From Gemmobacter sp964439015 (GTDB taxonomy: Bacteria > Pseudomonadota > Alphaproteobacteria > Rhodobacterales > Rhodobacteraceae): a stretch of DNA of 30,400 nucleotides. Where the stretch lies: the NCBI GenBank assembly GCA_964439015.1, contig CAYTMV010000027.1:1-30400 (forward strand). The letters are read 5' to 3'. Both the position numbers and the translations under genes were made by a program. The notes beneath the pieces are model-generated. The model did not search any database, was not told the DNA's origin, and saw only the letters and a program-made list of their open reading frames with translations. How positions within the stretch are numbered: the stretch's first letter is position 1; every line of letters begins with the position of its first letter. Below, in pieces: positions 1-7,865 of this stretch.

Positions 1-496
1 GCTTCAGCGCGCCGATCAGGTGCGGGGTAAAGAAATCCGACCGCCGGCAGTCATAAGACAGGGTGGCGATGGCCGAGACCACGTTGGTGTCGCCCATGAA
101 GTTGCCGAAACCCGTCTCCATGCCGTGGATCGCGATCAGCACACCGGGCGGCACGCCATAGGCCCGCTCAAGCCCCGCATAGAAATCCCGCGATTTGGCC
201 AGCCGCTTGCGCCCCTGCGCCACGATCGTATCCGCGCCACGCACCTGCATGAACTTTTGCAGCGAATACTTGAAGCTTTTCTGGTTGCGGTCGGCGCCGA
301 TCGTGGCCTTGGAATAGCTTGTGCCCATCAGCGCCGCGATCCCCGCCTGACCGACGCCCGCGGCGGCGGCCTCTTGCGCCATCACCGGCTTCCAGGCCTC
401 GTAGTGGCCACCGGTGTCGGAGCAGGGCGCAGCCTGGCCTGCAAGGGGCGCTGCGATCAGGGTGGCGGCCAGAAGGGTCTTCAACGGGTTCAGCAC
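1..496 (-). CDS. Lytic murein transglycosylase, MltB-like (partial, N-terminal part)
   Basis: Peptidoglycan-cleaving enzyme of the periplasm; only about the first 165 codons lie in the window and the rest runs off the left edge. Residues 1-23 form a signal peptide (short basic start, then LLAATLIAAPLAGQAA). The catalytic region of MltB-type (SLT_2) transglycosylases is visible: the segment IHGMETGFGNFMGDTNV carries the expected catalytic glutamate at about residue 127, followed by the SAIATLSYDCRRSDFF block typical of the family. The start is a GTG at 496, chosen because a GAGG ribosome site lies 7 bases upstream and the signal peptide begins directly after it; an in-frame TTG two codons upstream is an alternative. 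The gene is in the same direction as the MacAB-like operon but about 110 bases beyond it, so co-transcription is uncertain. The family call is firm; the exact subfamily cannot be decided from a fragment. Confidence 0.85.
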   Translation of the reverse strand, partial: MLNPLKTLLAATLIAAPLAGQAAPCSDTGGHYEAWKPVMAQEAAAAGVGQAGIAALMGTSYSKATIGADRNQKSFKYSLQKFMQVRGADTIVAQGRKRLAKSRDFYAGLERAYGVPPGVLIAIHGMETGFGNFMGDTNVVSAIATLSYDCRRSDFFTPHLIGALK

Positions 497-608
497 GATC
501 AAGCCTCGAACATCTGAAAAAATCCTGACCAGCTTAGGGGCGGGGCGGGGGCGCGTCCAGCGCCAAGGGGCGGCAACGGCTGTGATATCGCGCAAGGGTG
601 ATCGCGCG

Positions 609-1814
609 TCATTGATGGCGCAGCGCCTCGATCGGGTCCATGCGGGCGGCGCGACGGGCGGGGAAATAGCCGAAGATCACCCCCACCACCGCCGAAAACC
701 CGAAGGCCAGCGCGATCACCGCCGGATCGGGCACGAAGGGAATCGCCATCAGCTGCGCGCCAACCGCGGCCATGGCCAGCCCCAGCGCGATGCCGATCAC
801 GCCGCCCACGGTGGACAGCACCACCGCCTCGACCAGAAACTGCAACAGCACCTGCGCCGCCGTCGCCCCGACCGCCAGCCGGATGCCGATCTCGCGCGTG
901 CGCTCGGTCACCGAGACCAGCATGATGTTCATGATCCCGATCCCGCCTACCAGCAGGCTGACGGCCGCGACCGAGGACAAAAGTCCGGTCAGCACCGCGT
1001 TGACCGAGTTCAGCATCGAGGCCAGCTCTTTCATGTCGGTCACGGAAAAATCGTCTTCCGCGCCCAGACCGATGCGGCGGCGCTGCCGCAGCAGGGTCTC
1101 GATCTCGCGGGTGGCGCGCGCAGTGGTGACGCTGTCTGGCAGCGATACCTGGATCGAGGTCACATCGTCGCGCCCCTCAAGCCGGCGCTGCACGGCGCGG
1201 ATCGGCATCACCACGATGTCATCCTGGTCCTGACCGAAGGTGCCGGCCCCCTTGGCCTCCAGCAGGCCGATCACCTGACACGAGACCTGCCGCAGGCGCA
1301 AAACCTGACCCACCGGGTCCGCTGCCCCGAACAGCGCCGCACGCAGGCTTTCGCCGATCACGCAAACGGCGGCGCCGGCCTTTTCCTCGGCGGGCGTGAA
1401 GGCCCGGCCCGAGGCCAGGCCCCAGTTGCCCACCACCAGCCAGTCGGCATTCGTCCCGGTGACCGTGGTCGAGCGGTTCTGCGCGCCCGCCACCGCCGTG
1501 ACCGAGGACGACAGTTGCGGGGCCGCCGCCGCGATCACCGGCAGGGCTGCCACCGATTCGGCATCGCGCAGGCTGAAGGGGCGGCTGTTGCTGCGGGGTC
1601 CGGGCCCCATCTGGAGCTTGCCCGGCCGCAGCACCAGCACGTTGCTCCCCAGCGAGGCCACATTGGCCGCAACCTGCGCCGACGACCCTTGCCCCACCGT
1701 GACCATGGCAATCACTGCCGCCACGCCGATCACCACGCCCAGCACCGTCAGGAAGCTGCGCAGCTTGTTGCGCAGGATGGTGCGGAAGGCCAGCGTGACG
1801 GTTTCAAACAGCAT
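609..1814 (-). CDS. MacB-type ABC transporter permease
   Basis: Inner-membrane permease of a tripartite exporter, 401 residues. It has the MacB/FtsX plan: an N-terminal membrane segment at about residues 17-39 after a short cytoplasmic start (MLFETVTLAFRTILRNKL), a long periplasmic domain of about 220 residues, then three membrane segments, the first containing SLLVGGIGIMNIMLVSVTER and followed by the conserved TREIGIRLAVGA loop. In known MacB the ATPase and permease are fused; here they are separate genes. The ATG at 1814 is chosen because homology starts there and it lies 11 bases inside the end of the upstream ATPase gene, implying translational coupling. It is the third gene of the adaptor-ATPase-permease operon. 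The substrate cannot be read from sequence; macrolides, peptides, siderophores and lipoprotein-like substrates are known for the family. Confidence 0.9.
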   Translation of the reverse strand: MLFETVTLAFRTILRNKLRSFLTVLGVVIGVAAVIAMVTVGQGSSAQVAANVASLGSNVLVLRPGKLQMGPGPRSNSRPFSLRDAESVAALPVIAAAAPQLSSSVTAVAGAQNRSTTVTGTNADWLVVGNWGLASGRAFTPAEEKAGAAVCVIGESLRAALFGAADPVGQVLRLRQVSCQVIGLLEAKGAGTFGQDQDDIVVMPIRAVQRRLEGRDDVTSIQVSLPDSVTTARATREIETLLRQRRRIGLGAEDDFSVTDMKELASMLNSVNAVLTGLLSSVAAVSLLVGGIGIMNIMLVSVTERTREIGIRLAVGATAAQVLLQFLVEAVVLSTVGGVIGIALGLAMAAVGAQLMAIPFVPDPAVIALAFGFSAVVGVIFGYFPARRAARMDPIEALRHQ

Positions 1815-2520
1815 CCGTGCCCTCCCGCGGGGTCTGGCGGCGATCCCCGACGATCCGCCCGTCCTGAAAGGTGATGATCCGGTCGGCATAGGCCGCCACG
1901 TCATTCTCATGCGTGACCATGATGATCGTGATCCTCTCGTCCCGGTTCAACGCCTGCACCAGCGCCATGATTTCATGGGTGCGGGCGCTGTCGAGGTTGC
2001 CGGTCGGCTCGTCGGCCAGAATGATCGTCGGGTTGCCGGCCAGGGCGCGGGCGATGGCCACGCGTTGCTGCTGGCCGCCGGACAATTGGCCGGGGTCGTG
2101 ATGCTCGCGCCCTTCCAGCCCGACCTTTTTCAGCGCCAATGCGGCCCGCGCTTCGCGCTCGGCCCGGGGCAAGCCCTTGTAGATCAGGGGCAGTTCGACA
2201 TTCTCGCGTGCCGATTGGCGGGGCAACAGGTTGAAGCCCTGAAAGACAAAGCCCAGATAGCTGCGCCGGATCAGGGCGCGGGCGTCAGCATCCAGCCCCT
2301 CGACCGGCACGCCCTCGAACAGATATTGCCCCGCCGTCGGCCGATCGAGGCAGCCGATGATGTTCATGGCGGTGGATTTGCCCGAGCCCGAGGCCCCCAT
2401 GATCGCCACGAACTCGCCGCGCGCGATCACAAGGTCCACCGCGTCCAGCGCACGCACCAGCGCCTCGCCGCTGCCATAGTGGCGGCTGATGGCGCGAAAT
2501 TCGATCAGGGGCGGGGCCAT
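1804..2520 (-). CDS. MacB/LolD-type ABC transporter ATP-binding protein
   Basis: Cytoplasmic ATPase (238 residues) that powers the MacB-like permease encoded next. All nucleotide-binding motifs are intact: Walker A GASGSGKS at about 42-49, Q-loop glutamine at about 94 (FVFQGFNLLP), signature LSGGQQQR at 146-153, Walker B IILADEPTGNLD with catalytic glutamate at about 171, and the switch histidine in VTHEND at about 204. The LLPRQSARENVELPLIY segment is typical of the MacB/LolD subgroup. The gene starts one base after the stop codon of the adaptor gene (TGA-C-ATG arrangement) and its 3' end overlaps the permease start by 11 bases, so the three genes form one tightly coupled unit. The LolCDE lipoprotein exporter is less likely because a HlyD-type adaptor precedes it. 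Confidence 0.93.
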   Translation of the reverse strand: MAPPLIEFRAISRHYGSGEALVRALDAVDLVIARGEFVAIMGASGSGKSTAMNIIGCLDRPTAGQYLFEGVPVEGLDADARALIRRSYLGFVFQGFNLLPRQSARENVELPLIYKGLPRAEREARAALALKKVGLEGREHHDPGQLSGGQQQRVAIARALAGNPTIILADEPTGNLDSARTHEIMALVQALNRDERITIIMVTHENDVAAYADRIITFQDGRIVGDRRQTPREGTDAV

Positions 2521-2521
2521 G

Positions 2522-3766
2522 TCAGCCGCCCGTGGACTGGTCGGTGATCGCCAGATCGCCTTCGGCCAACCCCTCGCCAGAGACGGTGGTGAACCGGCCG
2601 TCGGTTTCGCCCAGCGTGATCGCTACCTGCACCGGCTGACCACCCCGCAGCACCCAGATCGAGCGTCCGTCTGCCAACCCCGCCGCTTGCCCGGCGCCCG
2701 GCGGGCGCGGTGCGATCAGACCGATCAGCCCGCCGCCCCGCTGCGCGGCCTCGACCGCCTGCGGAGGCGCATAGCGCAGCGCGGCATTGGGCACGATCAG
2801 CGCATCCGCCACCTCGGCGACGGTGATAGTGGCTGTGGCAGTCATGCCGGGGCGCAGCAGCAGATCGGCGTTGTCGACCGTCAACACCGCCTTGTAGGTG
2901 ACCACGCCGTCGGTCACCTCGGGGGCAAAGCGCACCTGCATGATCCGCGCCGGAAAGACCCGCCCCGGAAAGGCATCGACGGTAAAGCTGGCCTGCTGAC
3001 CCACCCGGATGCGGCCGATATCGGCCTCGTCGATATCGACCTGCAACTCCATCTGTTCCAGATTTTCGGCCAAAGTGAACAAGACCGGCGCGTTCAGCGT
3101 GGCGGCGACGATCTGGCCGGTTTCGGCGGTGCGCGACAGCACCACCCCTTCGATGGGCGAGCGTAGCACCGTCTTGTCCAGATCGCGTTTTGCCAGATCG
3201 AGATTGGCGCGCGCCAGATCCAGATCGGCCTCTGCCATCGCCACGGCGGCGCGGGCGCGCTCGTCCAGGGCTTCGGCGCTGACCAGCGCGAGGCGGGTGA
3301 TGATGCCGCGCTTGTCCAGCGCCGCCTGTGAGGCGCGGTTTTCCGCGGCCTCGCGCGCCGAGGCCCGGGCCTGTGCCAACGCCGCTTCGGCCCCGGCGAG
3401 GCGGGCGCTGGCGGTGGCGACCTCGGCGGCAAAGCGGGTGTCGTCCAGCCGCGCCAGCTCTTGCCCCACCGTGACTTCGGAATTGAAATCCACGGCCACC
3501 GCGGCCACGGTGCCGGAAAGCTCGGACGATACCTCGACCTCGGTCGTGGGTTGCACGGTGCCGGTGGCGGTGACGGTCACGCTCAGCGCGCCGCGGGTGA
3601 CCGGCTCGGTCTGATAGCTGACCCCAGCCTCGCCCCCCTGTCGGTCCAGATACAGCCATCCAAGCCCCGCCAGCAGCAGGGCGGCCAGCAGCCAAGGCCA
3701 GCGACGGCGGGGCTTGCGGGCGATCAGGGCCTGCAGGTCGGCGGGCGACGGATCGGGGCGGGGCAT
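2522..3766 (-). CDS. MacA/HlyD-family periplasmic adaptor of an ABC exporter
   Basis: Membrane-anchored adaptor (414 residues) linking the inner-membrane ABC transporter to an outer-membrane channel. After a basic stretch (RKPRRRWP) a single membrane segment (LLAALLLAGLGWLYL) anchors the N-terminus. Then come a biotinyl-lipoyl-like half domain (TATGTVQPTTEVEVSSELSG), an alanine/glutamate-rich coiled-coil hairpin of about 100 residues, the second lipoyl half (VLRSPIEGVVLSRTAETGQ), and beta-barrel and membrane-proximal domains. The ATG at 3766 is chosen over an upstream in-frame start because an AGGA ribosome site lies about 7 bases before it and the membrane anchor follows at the usual distance. 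It is the first gene of the operon. The insert around residues 335-365, rich in Gly/Pro, is a probable flexible loop. No outer-membrane partner is encoded in this operon. Confidence 0.9.
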   Translation of the reverse strand: MPRPDPSPADLQALIARKPRRRWPWLLAALLLAGLGWLYLDRQGGEAGVSYQTEPVTRGALSVTVTATGTVQPTTEVEVSSELSGTVAAVAVDFNSEVTVGQELARLDDTRFAAEVATASARLAGAEAALAQARASAREAAENRASQAALDKRGIITRLALVSAEALDERARAAVAMAEADLDLARANLDLAKRDLDKTVLRSPIEGVVLSRTAETGQIVAATLNAPVLFTLAENLEQMELQVDIDEADIGRIRVGQQASFTVDAFPGRVFPARIMQVRFAPEVTDGVVTYKAVLTVDNADLLLRPGMTATATITVAEVADALIVPNAALRYAPPQAVEAAQRGGGLIGLIAPRPPGAGQAAGLADGRSIWVLRGGQPVQVAITLGETDGRFTTVSGEGLAEGDLAITDQSTGG

Positions 3767-3790
3767 GGATGTTCCTTTGAGCGGTGCCAC

Positions 3791-3796
3791 ACTATA
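3791..3796 (-). promoter_or_regulatory. Putative -10 element of the MacAB-like operon
   Basis: On the minus strand the hexamer reads TATAGT (5 of 6 matches to the sigma-70 -10 consensus), 25 bases upstream of the adaptor start codon. I see no good -35 hexamer at 16-18 bases, so this is a weak call that rests on the -10 match and its position alone. Confidence 0.35.
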
Positions 3797-3895
3797 TGCA
3801 TCGCAAGGACTGAAACGCCACCGGCCCGACAATCCGTCGCAGGGCGTCGTGCCCCGTCAGCCCGACCTTTCAGCCCGACCTACCGGCTTGGACTG

Positions 3896-4744
3896 TCAGT
3901 CGACCCGTCCGACGAAATCGGCCGCGCTGTGCCGCTCGGGCAGGGCTTCGGCGGGGTCGTCGCCGGTGCGGTTGACGATCCGCCCGCGCCTGACCGCCGG
4001 CCGCGCGTCGATCCGCCGCGCCCAGTCGAGGACATGGGTATAGCTTTCGGCATCCAGAAACTCGGCGGCGTTATAGGCCCGGCCCAGCACCACCGCCCCA
4101 TACCACGGCCAGATCGCCATGTCGGCGATGGAATAGTCGGCCCCGGCCACGAAGGGCTGTTCGGCCAGACGGCGGTTCAGCACGTCCAGCTGGCGCTTGA
4201 CCTCCATCGTGAAGCGGTTGATCGGATATTCATATTTTTCCGGAGCATAGGCGTAGAAATGCCCGAACCCGCCGCCCAGGAACGGCGCTGAGCCCATCTG
4301 CCACATCAGCCAGGACAGGGTTTCCGCCCGCGCCGGGCCGGAGGTGGGCAGGAAGGCGCCAAATTTTTCCGCCAGATGCATCAGGATGGCGCCGGATTCA
4401 AATATCCGCACCGGATCGGGGCCCGAGCAATCCAGCAGCGCCGGGATCTTGGAGTTGGGATTGACGGCCACAAAGCCCGAGCCGAACTGCGCGCCGGTCA
4501 TGATGTCGATCAGCCAGGCGTCGTATTCGGCACCGGCATGGCCTGCAGCCAGCAGTTCTTCGAACAGGATGGTGACCTTCTGGCCGTTGGGCGTGCCCAT
4601 CGAATAGAGTTGGAAAGGATGCTCGCCGCGCGGCAGCGTGGTCTCGTGCGTGGCGCCGGCGACGGGGCGGTTGAGGCTGGCAAAGGCGCCGCCGCTGGGC
4701 TTTTCCCAGGTCCAGACTTTGGGGGGCGTGTAGGGCGTGGTCAT
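3896..4744 (-). CDS. yghU: YghU-type glutathione S-transferase / disulfide-bond oxidoreductase
   Basis: Cytosolic glutathione-dependent enzyme of the Nu-class (YghU/GstB) group, which has disulfide-bond reductase and organic-peroxide reductase activity. The 282-residue length matches E. coli YghU (about 288). Diagnostic features are the N-terminal extension WTWEKPSGGAFASLNRP ahead of the thioredoxin fold, the active-site region LYSMGTPNGQKVTI, the glutathione-binding VNPNSKIPAL, and the ESGAILMHLAEKF stretch, followed by an all-helical C-terminal domain with DYSIADMAIWPW. The ATG at 4744 is preceded by AGGAAAGG at a suitable distance; an upstream in-frame start would add 21 residues without family similarity. 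It is divergent from the zinc-ribbon gene and monocistronic as far as can be seen. Its physiological substrate cannot be inferred from context. Confidence 0.9.
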   Translation of the reverse strand: MTTPYTPPKVWTWEKPSGGAFASLNRPVAGATHETTLPRGEHPFQLYSMGTPNGQKVTILFEELLAAGHAGAEYDAWLIDIMTGAQFGSGFVAVNPNSKIPALLDCSGPDPVRIFESGAILMHLAEKFGAFLPTSGPARAETLSWLMWQMGSAPFLGGGFGHFYAYAPEKYEYPINRFTMEVKRQLDVLNRRLAEQPFVAGADYSIADMAIWPWYGAVVLGRAYNAAEFLDAESYTHVLDWARRIDARPAVRRGRIVNRTGDDPAEALPERHSAADFVGRVD

Positions 4745-4880
4745 GGCGCGGCCTTTCCTGTTTTTCCTGTGTGCAGAAAGGCTAGGGGAGGGGGCGGGCC
4801 ATCGCAAGGGCGTGGGCGGGGCTTGTATGTGCGCCCTGTGCCCCCATCTGTTGGGAAATGCACATGAAAGAGGAAAGATG

Positions 4881-5192
4881 ATGCAGTGCCCGGTGGATGG
4901 TGAGACCCTGGTGATGACCGACCGCAGCGGGGTCGAGATCGACTATTGCCCGAAATGCCGGGGTGTATGGCTGGATCGGGGCGAGCTGGACAAGATCATC
5001 GAACGCGCAAGCCCCGCCCAGACGGCGGTGCAGGCCCAGCCGGCGCCGGGCTATCAGCCGCCGCCGGCCTATCACCCGGACCCGCGCCGCGATGATCGCG
5101 ACCACGACCGCCGCCGCGACTGGGATGATGACGATCACCGCCGCCGCCCCAAGCGCCGTGAGAGCTTTCTGTCCGACCTGTTCGATTTCTGA
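4881..5192 (+). CDS. zf-TFIIB-type zinc-ribbon protein
   Basis: Small protein (103 residues) with an N-terminal zinc ribbon of the zf-TFIIB type: CPVDG at residues 3-7 and YCPKCRGVWLDRGELDKI with cysteines at 23 and 26. The middle is Pro/Gln/Ala-rich, then a strongly charged Asp/Arg/His stretch (about residues 65-92), and the protein ends in a short conserved hydrophobic tail (ESFLSDLFDF). This layout is common in alphaproteobacterial proteins of unknown function. There are two adjacent ATG codons (4878 and 4881); the second has better spacing (6 bases) from the AGGA site and is used here. The first ribbon knuckle has only one cysteine (CPVD instead of CPxC), so a non-cysteine ligand or a partial site is likely. 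The function is unknown; nothing in the neighbourhood decides it. Confidence 0.8.
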   Translation: MQCPVDGETLVMTDRSGVEIDYCPKCRGVWLDRGELDKIIERASPAQTAVQAQPAPGYQPPPAYHPDPRRDDRDHDRRRDWDDDDHRRRPKRRESFLSDLFDF

Positions 5193-5239
5193 GGGCTTGG
5201 CCGGGCCTGCGACCTTTGTCACAGTGATTGCCTGTGGGA

Positions 5240-5274
5240 CGGGGGGCGCTGCCCCCCGCCGCGCGTGCCGCGCG
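5240..5274. repeat. Two adjacent GC hairpins between genes
   Basis: An 8-bp perfect stem with a 3-base loop (CGGGGGGC-GCT-GCCCCCCG, 5240-5258) is followed immediately by a 6-bp stem with a 3-base loop (CGCGCG-TGC-CGCGCG, 5260-5274 less one base offset). A C/G run and the sequence GGGGTATTTGGGTCATGATG follow. There is no T-tract directly after either stem. They sit between the zinc-ribbon gene and the S58 peptidase gene on the same strand, and could act as a transcription attenuator or mRNA stabiliser, or be a member of a dispersed intergenic repeat family. Confidence 0.55.
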
Positions 5275-5316
5275 CCCCCCGGGGTATTTGGGTCATGATG
5301 AAATGAGGGGCGGGAC

Positions 5317-6318
5317 ATGCGGGCAGGGGCGCGAAATCTGATTACCGATGTCGCGGGGCTGGTTGTGGGGTCCGCCGAGGACCCGACGGCCCGCACCGGC
5401 TGCACGGTCCTGATCGGGGTCCGGCCGTTCGTGGCGGCGGTCTCGGTCATGGGGGGCGCGCCCGGCACCCGTGAGACCGACCTTCTGGCCCCTGACCGGC
5501 TGGTGCAGGAGGTGGATGCGCTGGTGCTGTCGGGCGGATCGGCCTTCGGGCTGGAGGCTTGCGCGGGGGTGGCCGAGGGATTGCTGGCGGCAGGGCGCGG
5601 CTTTGCCGTGGGCCCCGCGCGCGTCCCGATCGTGCCCGGTGCGATCCTGTTCGATCTTTTGAACGGCGGCGCGAAGCCCTGGCTGACGGGCGCGGGCGCG
5701 ATGCCTTACAGGGATCTGGGGCGGGCGGCGTTGTCTGCGGCGGGGCCGGAGTTTGCGCTGGGCACTGCGGGCGCCGGGTTTGGCGCGATGACCGGGCGGT
5801 GGAAGGGCGGGCTTGGCTCGGCCTCGCTGGTGCTGGACAGCGGCCATACCGTGGGCGCGCTGGTCGCGGTGAACGCGCTGGGGTCCGTGACGGTGGGCGA
5901 GGGGCCGCAGTTCTGGGCCGCGCCGTGGGAGATCGGTGCGGAGTTCGGGGGGCTGGGCCTGCCCCCGACCTTTCCGCCCCTGACCGCACCCGAGCCCGCC
6001 AAACGAATGGGCGAGGCCACCACCATCGCCATCGTCGCGACCGATGCGGCCCTGACGCAGGTGCAGGCGCTGAGGATGGCCACGGCGGCGCAGGACGGGA
6101 TGGCGCGGGCGATCGTGCCTTCGCATACGCCGCTGGACGGGGATCTGGTCTTTGCCGCCGCCACGGGCGCGCGGGCGCTGGACGATCCACTGCGTGACAC
6201 GTTTCAACTGGGTCATGCCGCCGCTGTCTGCCTGTCGCGGGCGATTGCGCGGGCGGTCTATCTGGCCCGCCCCATGCCGGGCGATTTGCAGCCGGCATGG
6301 GTCCGTCGGTTCGGCTGA
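5317..6318 (+). CDS. P1 family (S58, DmpA-like) autoprocessing peptidase
   Basis: Aminopeptidase/amidase of the DmpA/BapA family (333 residues), which cleaves itself into two chains so that the new N-terminal residue becomes the nucleophile. Visible features are the N-terminal block LITDVAGLVVGSAEDP, the ARTGCTVLI strand, the oxyanion-region motif LSGGSAFGLEA (about residues 71-81), the FDLLNGG block, and the processing site region GEATTIAIVATDAAL. By position against the known DmpA motif (GSIIVVVATDA), Thr235 takes the place of the catalytic serine, as in the Thr-nucleophile members of the family. The ATG at 5317 has a GGGGCGGG purine run 4-11 bases upstream. Length and all blocks are complete. 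It converges on the FAH-family gene with only 3 bases between stops. The family is used for beta- or D-peptides and amides; the substrate is not inferable here. Confidence 0.9.
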   Translation: MRAGARNLITDVAGLVVGSAEDPTARTGCTVLIGVRPFVAAVSVMGGAPGTRETDLLAPDRLVQEVDALVLSGGSAFGLEACAGVAEGLLAAGRGFAVGPARVPIVPGAILFDLLNGGAKPWLTGAGAMPYRDLGRAALSAAGPEFALGTAGAGFGAMTGRWKGGLGSASLVLDSGHTVGALVAVNALGSVTVGEGPQFWAAPWEIGAEFGGLGLPPTFPPLTAPEPAKRMGEATTIAIVATDAALTQVQALRMATAAQDGMARAIVPSHTPLDGDLVFAAATGARALDDPLRDTFQLGHAAAVCLSRAIARAVYLARPMPGDLQPAWVRRFG

Positions 6319-6321
6319 TCG

Positions 6322-7170
6322 TCAGGCCGGGTGGCAGGCTTGTTGGCAGATCTGGCGCTGCTGGCCCAGACCTTCGATCCCCAGTTCAACCACGTCGCCC
6401 GCCCGCAGGAAGCGCGGCGGCTTCAACCCCATGCCAACGCCCGGAGGGGTGCCGGTGGCGATGATGTCGCCGGGTTGAAGGGTGCAGAACTGCGACAGGT
6501 AGGCGACGAGGAACCTGACCCCGTAGACCATCGTTGCGGTGCTGCCATCCTGCATGGTCTGGCCGTTCAGCCGCAGCCAGAGGCGCAGCGCCTGCGGGTC
6601 CGCGACCTCATCGGCCGTGACAAGCCAGGGGCCGATCGGGCCGAAATGGTCGCAGCCCTTGCCCTTGCACCATTGGCCGGCACGCTCGTTCTGAAAGGCG
6701 CGCTCGGACACGTCATTGACCACGCAGAAGCCGGCGACGTGGTCCATCGCCTGATCCTCGGTGATGTAGCGGGCCGGGCGGCCGATCACGATGCCCAACT
6801 CCACCTCCCAATCGGTCTTTTCCGATCCGCGCGGGATCAGGATCGGGTCATCCGGCCCGCAGATGCAGGAGGTGAACTTGCTGAACACGATCGGTTCGGG
6901 CGGCACCTGCAACCCGGCCTCGGCCGCGTGGTCGGCGTAATTGAGGCCGATGCCCATGAACTTGCCCACCTGAGCCACGCAGGGGCCGATCCGCGGGGTG
7001 CCCTCGACCAGCGGTAGGGATTCCGGGTCCAACGCGCGCAGGGGCGACAGGTCGGCCAGCAGCGGGCCGGCGATGTCGGACACATGGGCGGACAGGTCAC
7101 GGATGCGGCCTGCGGCATCGAGAATGCCGGGTTTCTCGGCCCCTTCGGGTCCATAGCGCAACAGTTTCAT
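6322..7170 (-). CDS. Fumarylacetoacetate hydrolase (FAH) family protein
   Basis: Metal-dependent enzyme (282 residues) of the FAH superfamily, in the group of 2-hydroxyhepta-2,4-diene-1,7-dioate isomerase / ureidoglycolate-lyase-like proteins that act on beta-dicarbonyl or hydroxymuconate-type compounds. Features are the N-terminal MKLLRYGPEGAEKPGILD, then GLNYADHAAE, the metal-binding core WEVELGIVIG (Glu122 and Glu124) with Asp153 in VVNDVSERAF, and the C-terminal ATGTPPGVGMG and VELGIEGLG. The ATG at 7170 has GGAG 6 bases upstream. The last residues (ICQQACHPA) differ from the usual family end and add two cysteines. It lies 11 bases downstream of the NnrU gene and is probably co-transcribed with it. 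Members of this subgroup are often generically annotated, so the precise substrate is open. Confidence 0.9.
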   Translation of the reverse strand: MKLLRYGPEGAEKPGILDAAGRIRDLSAHVSDIAGPLLADLSPLRALDPESLPLVEGTPRIGPCVAQVGKFMGIGLNYADHAAEAGLQVPPEPIVFSKFTSCICGPDDPILIPRGSEKTDWEVELGIVIGRPARYITEDQAMDHVAGFCVVNDVSERAFQNERAGQWCKGKGCDHFGPIGPWLVTADEVADPQALRLWLRLNGQTMQDGSTATMVYGVRFLVAYLSQFCTLQPGDIIATGTPPGVGMGLKPPRFLRAGDVVELGIEGLGQQRQICQQACHPA

Positions 7171-7181
7171 CAGGGTCTCCG

Positions 7182-7865
7182 TCAAGGTCCCGGCCAAAGG
7201 CCGATAAGAGGTTCATGCAGGTGCCACAGCCCGGCCCAGATCGCCAGGGCTGCCAGCAGGCGCGGCAGCGATGGCAGCGATGTGGGGCGCCAGCGCCCCT
7301 TGGCCAAAGCGGCCAGTGGGATCAACGCGGTGCGGGCGGCCAGTCTGTCCCAGGTCGCGGTGCCCATGCGGGCACGGGTCCGCGCCTCCATCGCCGGGGC
7401 GCCGATCAGCGCCAGAACCAGCATCGGACCAAAAAGCAGCACATGGGCCAGGTCGCCGTTCGCACTGAGATGGGCCGCCGCCCAGATCGCCAAGGCCCAG
7501 AGCAGCGGCTGGCGCGTCAGGCCGGCAATGCCTGGGCGGTCAGGGTCAAAACCCTGCGCGCGGCCTTCGAAGGCGAAGGGGTTGGGGGCTGCCACGCCAA
7601 AGGTTCCCAAGAGGATCGCCACCGGCATCGCCAGATTGACCAGCCAGCGCGACCAATCGGGCTGGCCCCAGAGTTCGACATAGGGCGCGCGGCCCGCGGC
7701 CACGATCACCCACCAAAGCAGCCCCAGCGACAGAACCGAGAACAGCGCCACATAGCCGCGCGGGCCAAAGGCCGCCACGATCCGCGCCTTGAGGCCAAAC
7801 ATCGCCGGCACCCGGTGCGATAGGAAAAAGGCCGCGAGGGCGAAGGCAAGCTCGATCCATTCCAT
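7182..7865 (-). CDS. NnrU family integral membrane protein
   Basis: Polytopic inner-membrane protein of the NnrU family (227 residues), which includes a nitric-oxide-related protein of denitrifying rhodobacters and is related to plant 15-cis-zeta-carotene isomerase. Hydrophobic segments lie at about residues 1-16, 36-57, 76-95, 120-138, 140-158 and near the C-terminus; family motifs include FFLSHRVPAM (conserved histidine), PNPFAFEGRAQGFDP and GLTRQPLLWALAIWAAAHLSANGD. The ATG at 7865 is used; an upstream TTG would add four residues. No clear ribosome-binding site precedes it. It precedes the FAH-family gene by 11 bases. No nitric oxide reductase or carotenoid gene is in the window, so an assignment to denitrification would be by family name only. 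Confidence 0.85.
   Translation of the reverse strand: MEWIELAFALAAFFLSHRVPAMFGLKARIVAAFGPRGYVALFSVLSLGLLWWVIVAAGRAPYVELWGQPDWSRWLVNLAMPVAILLGTFGVAAPNPFAFEGRAQGFDPDRPGIAGLTRQPLLWALAIWAAAHLSANGDLAHVLLFGPMLVLALIGAPAMEARTRARMGTATWDRLAARTALIPLAALAKGRWRPTSLPSLPRLLAALAIWAGLWHLHEPLIGLWPGP

Noticed and set aside
515..545. T6 run on the minus strand before the lytic transglycosylase as a terminator
   Set aside because: The preceding sequence has only a 3-bp stem, too weak to call an intrinsic terminator.
414..1874. Long plus-strand open frame opposite the MacB-like permease
   Set aside because: It is an antisense shadow of a GC-rich gene, rich in Arg/His/Gly/Gln with no family features, while the minus-strand frame has clear MacB domains.
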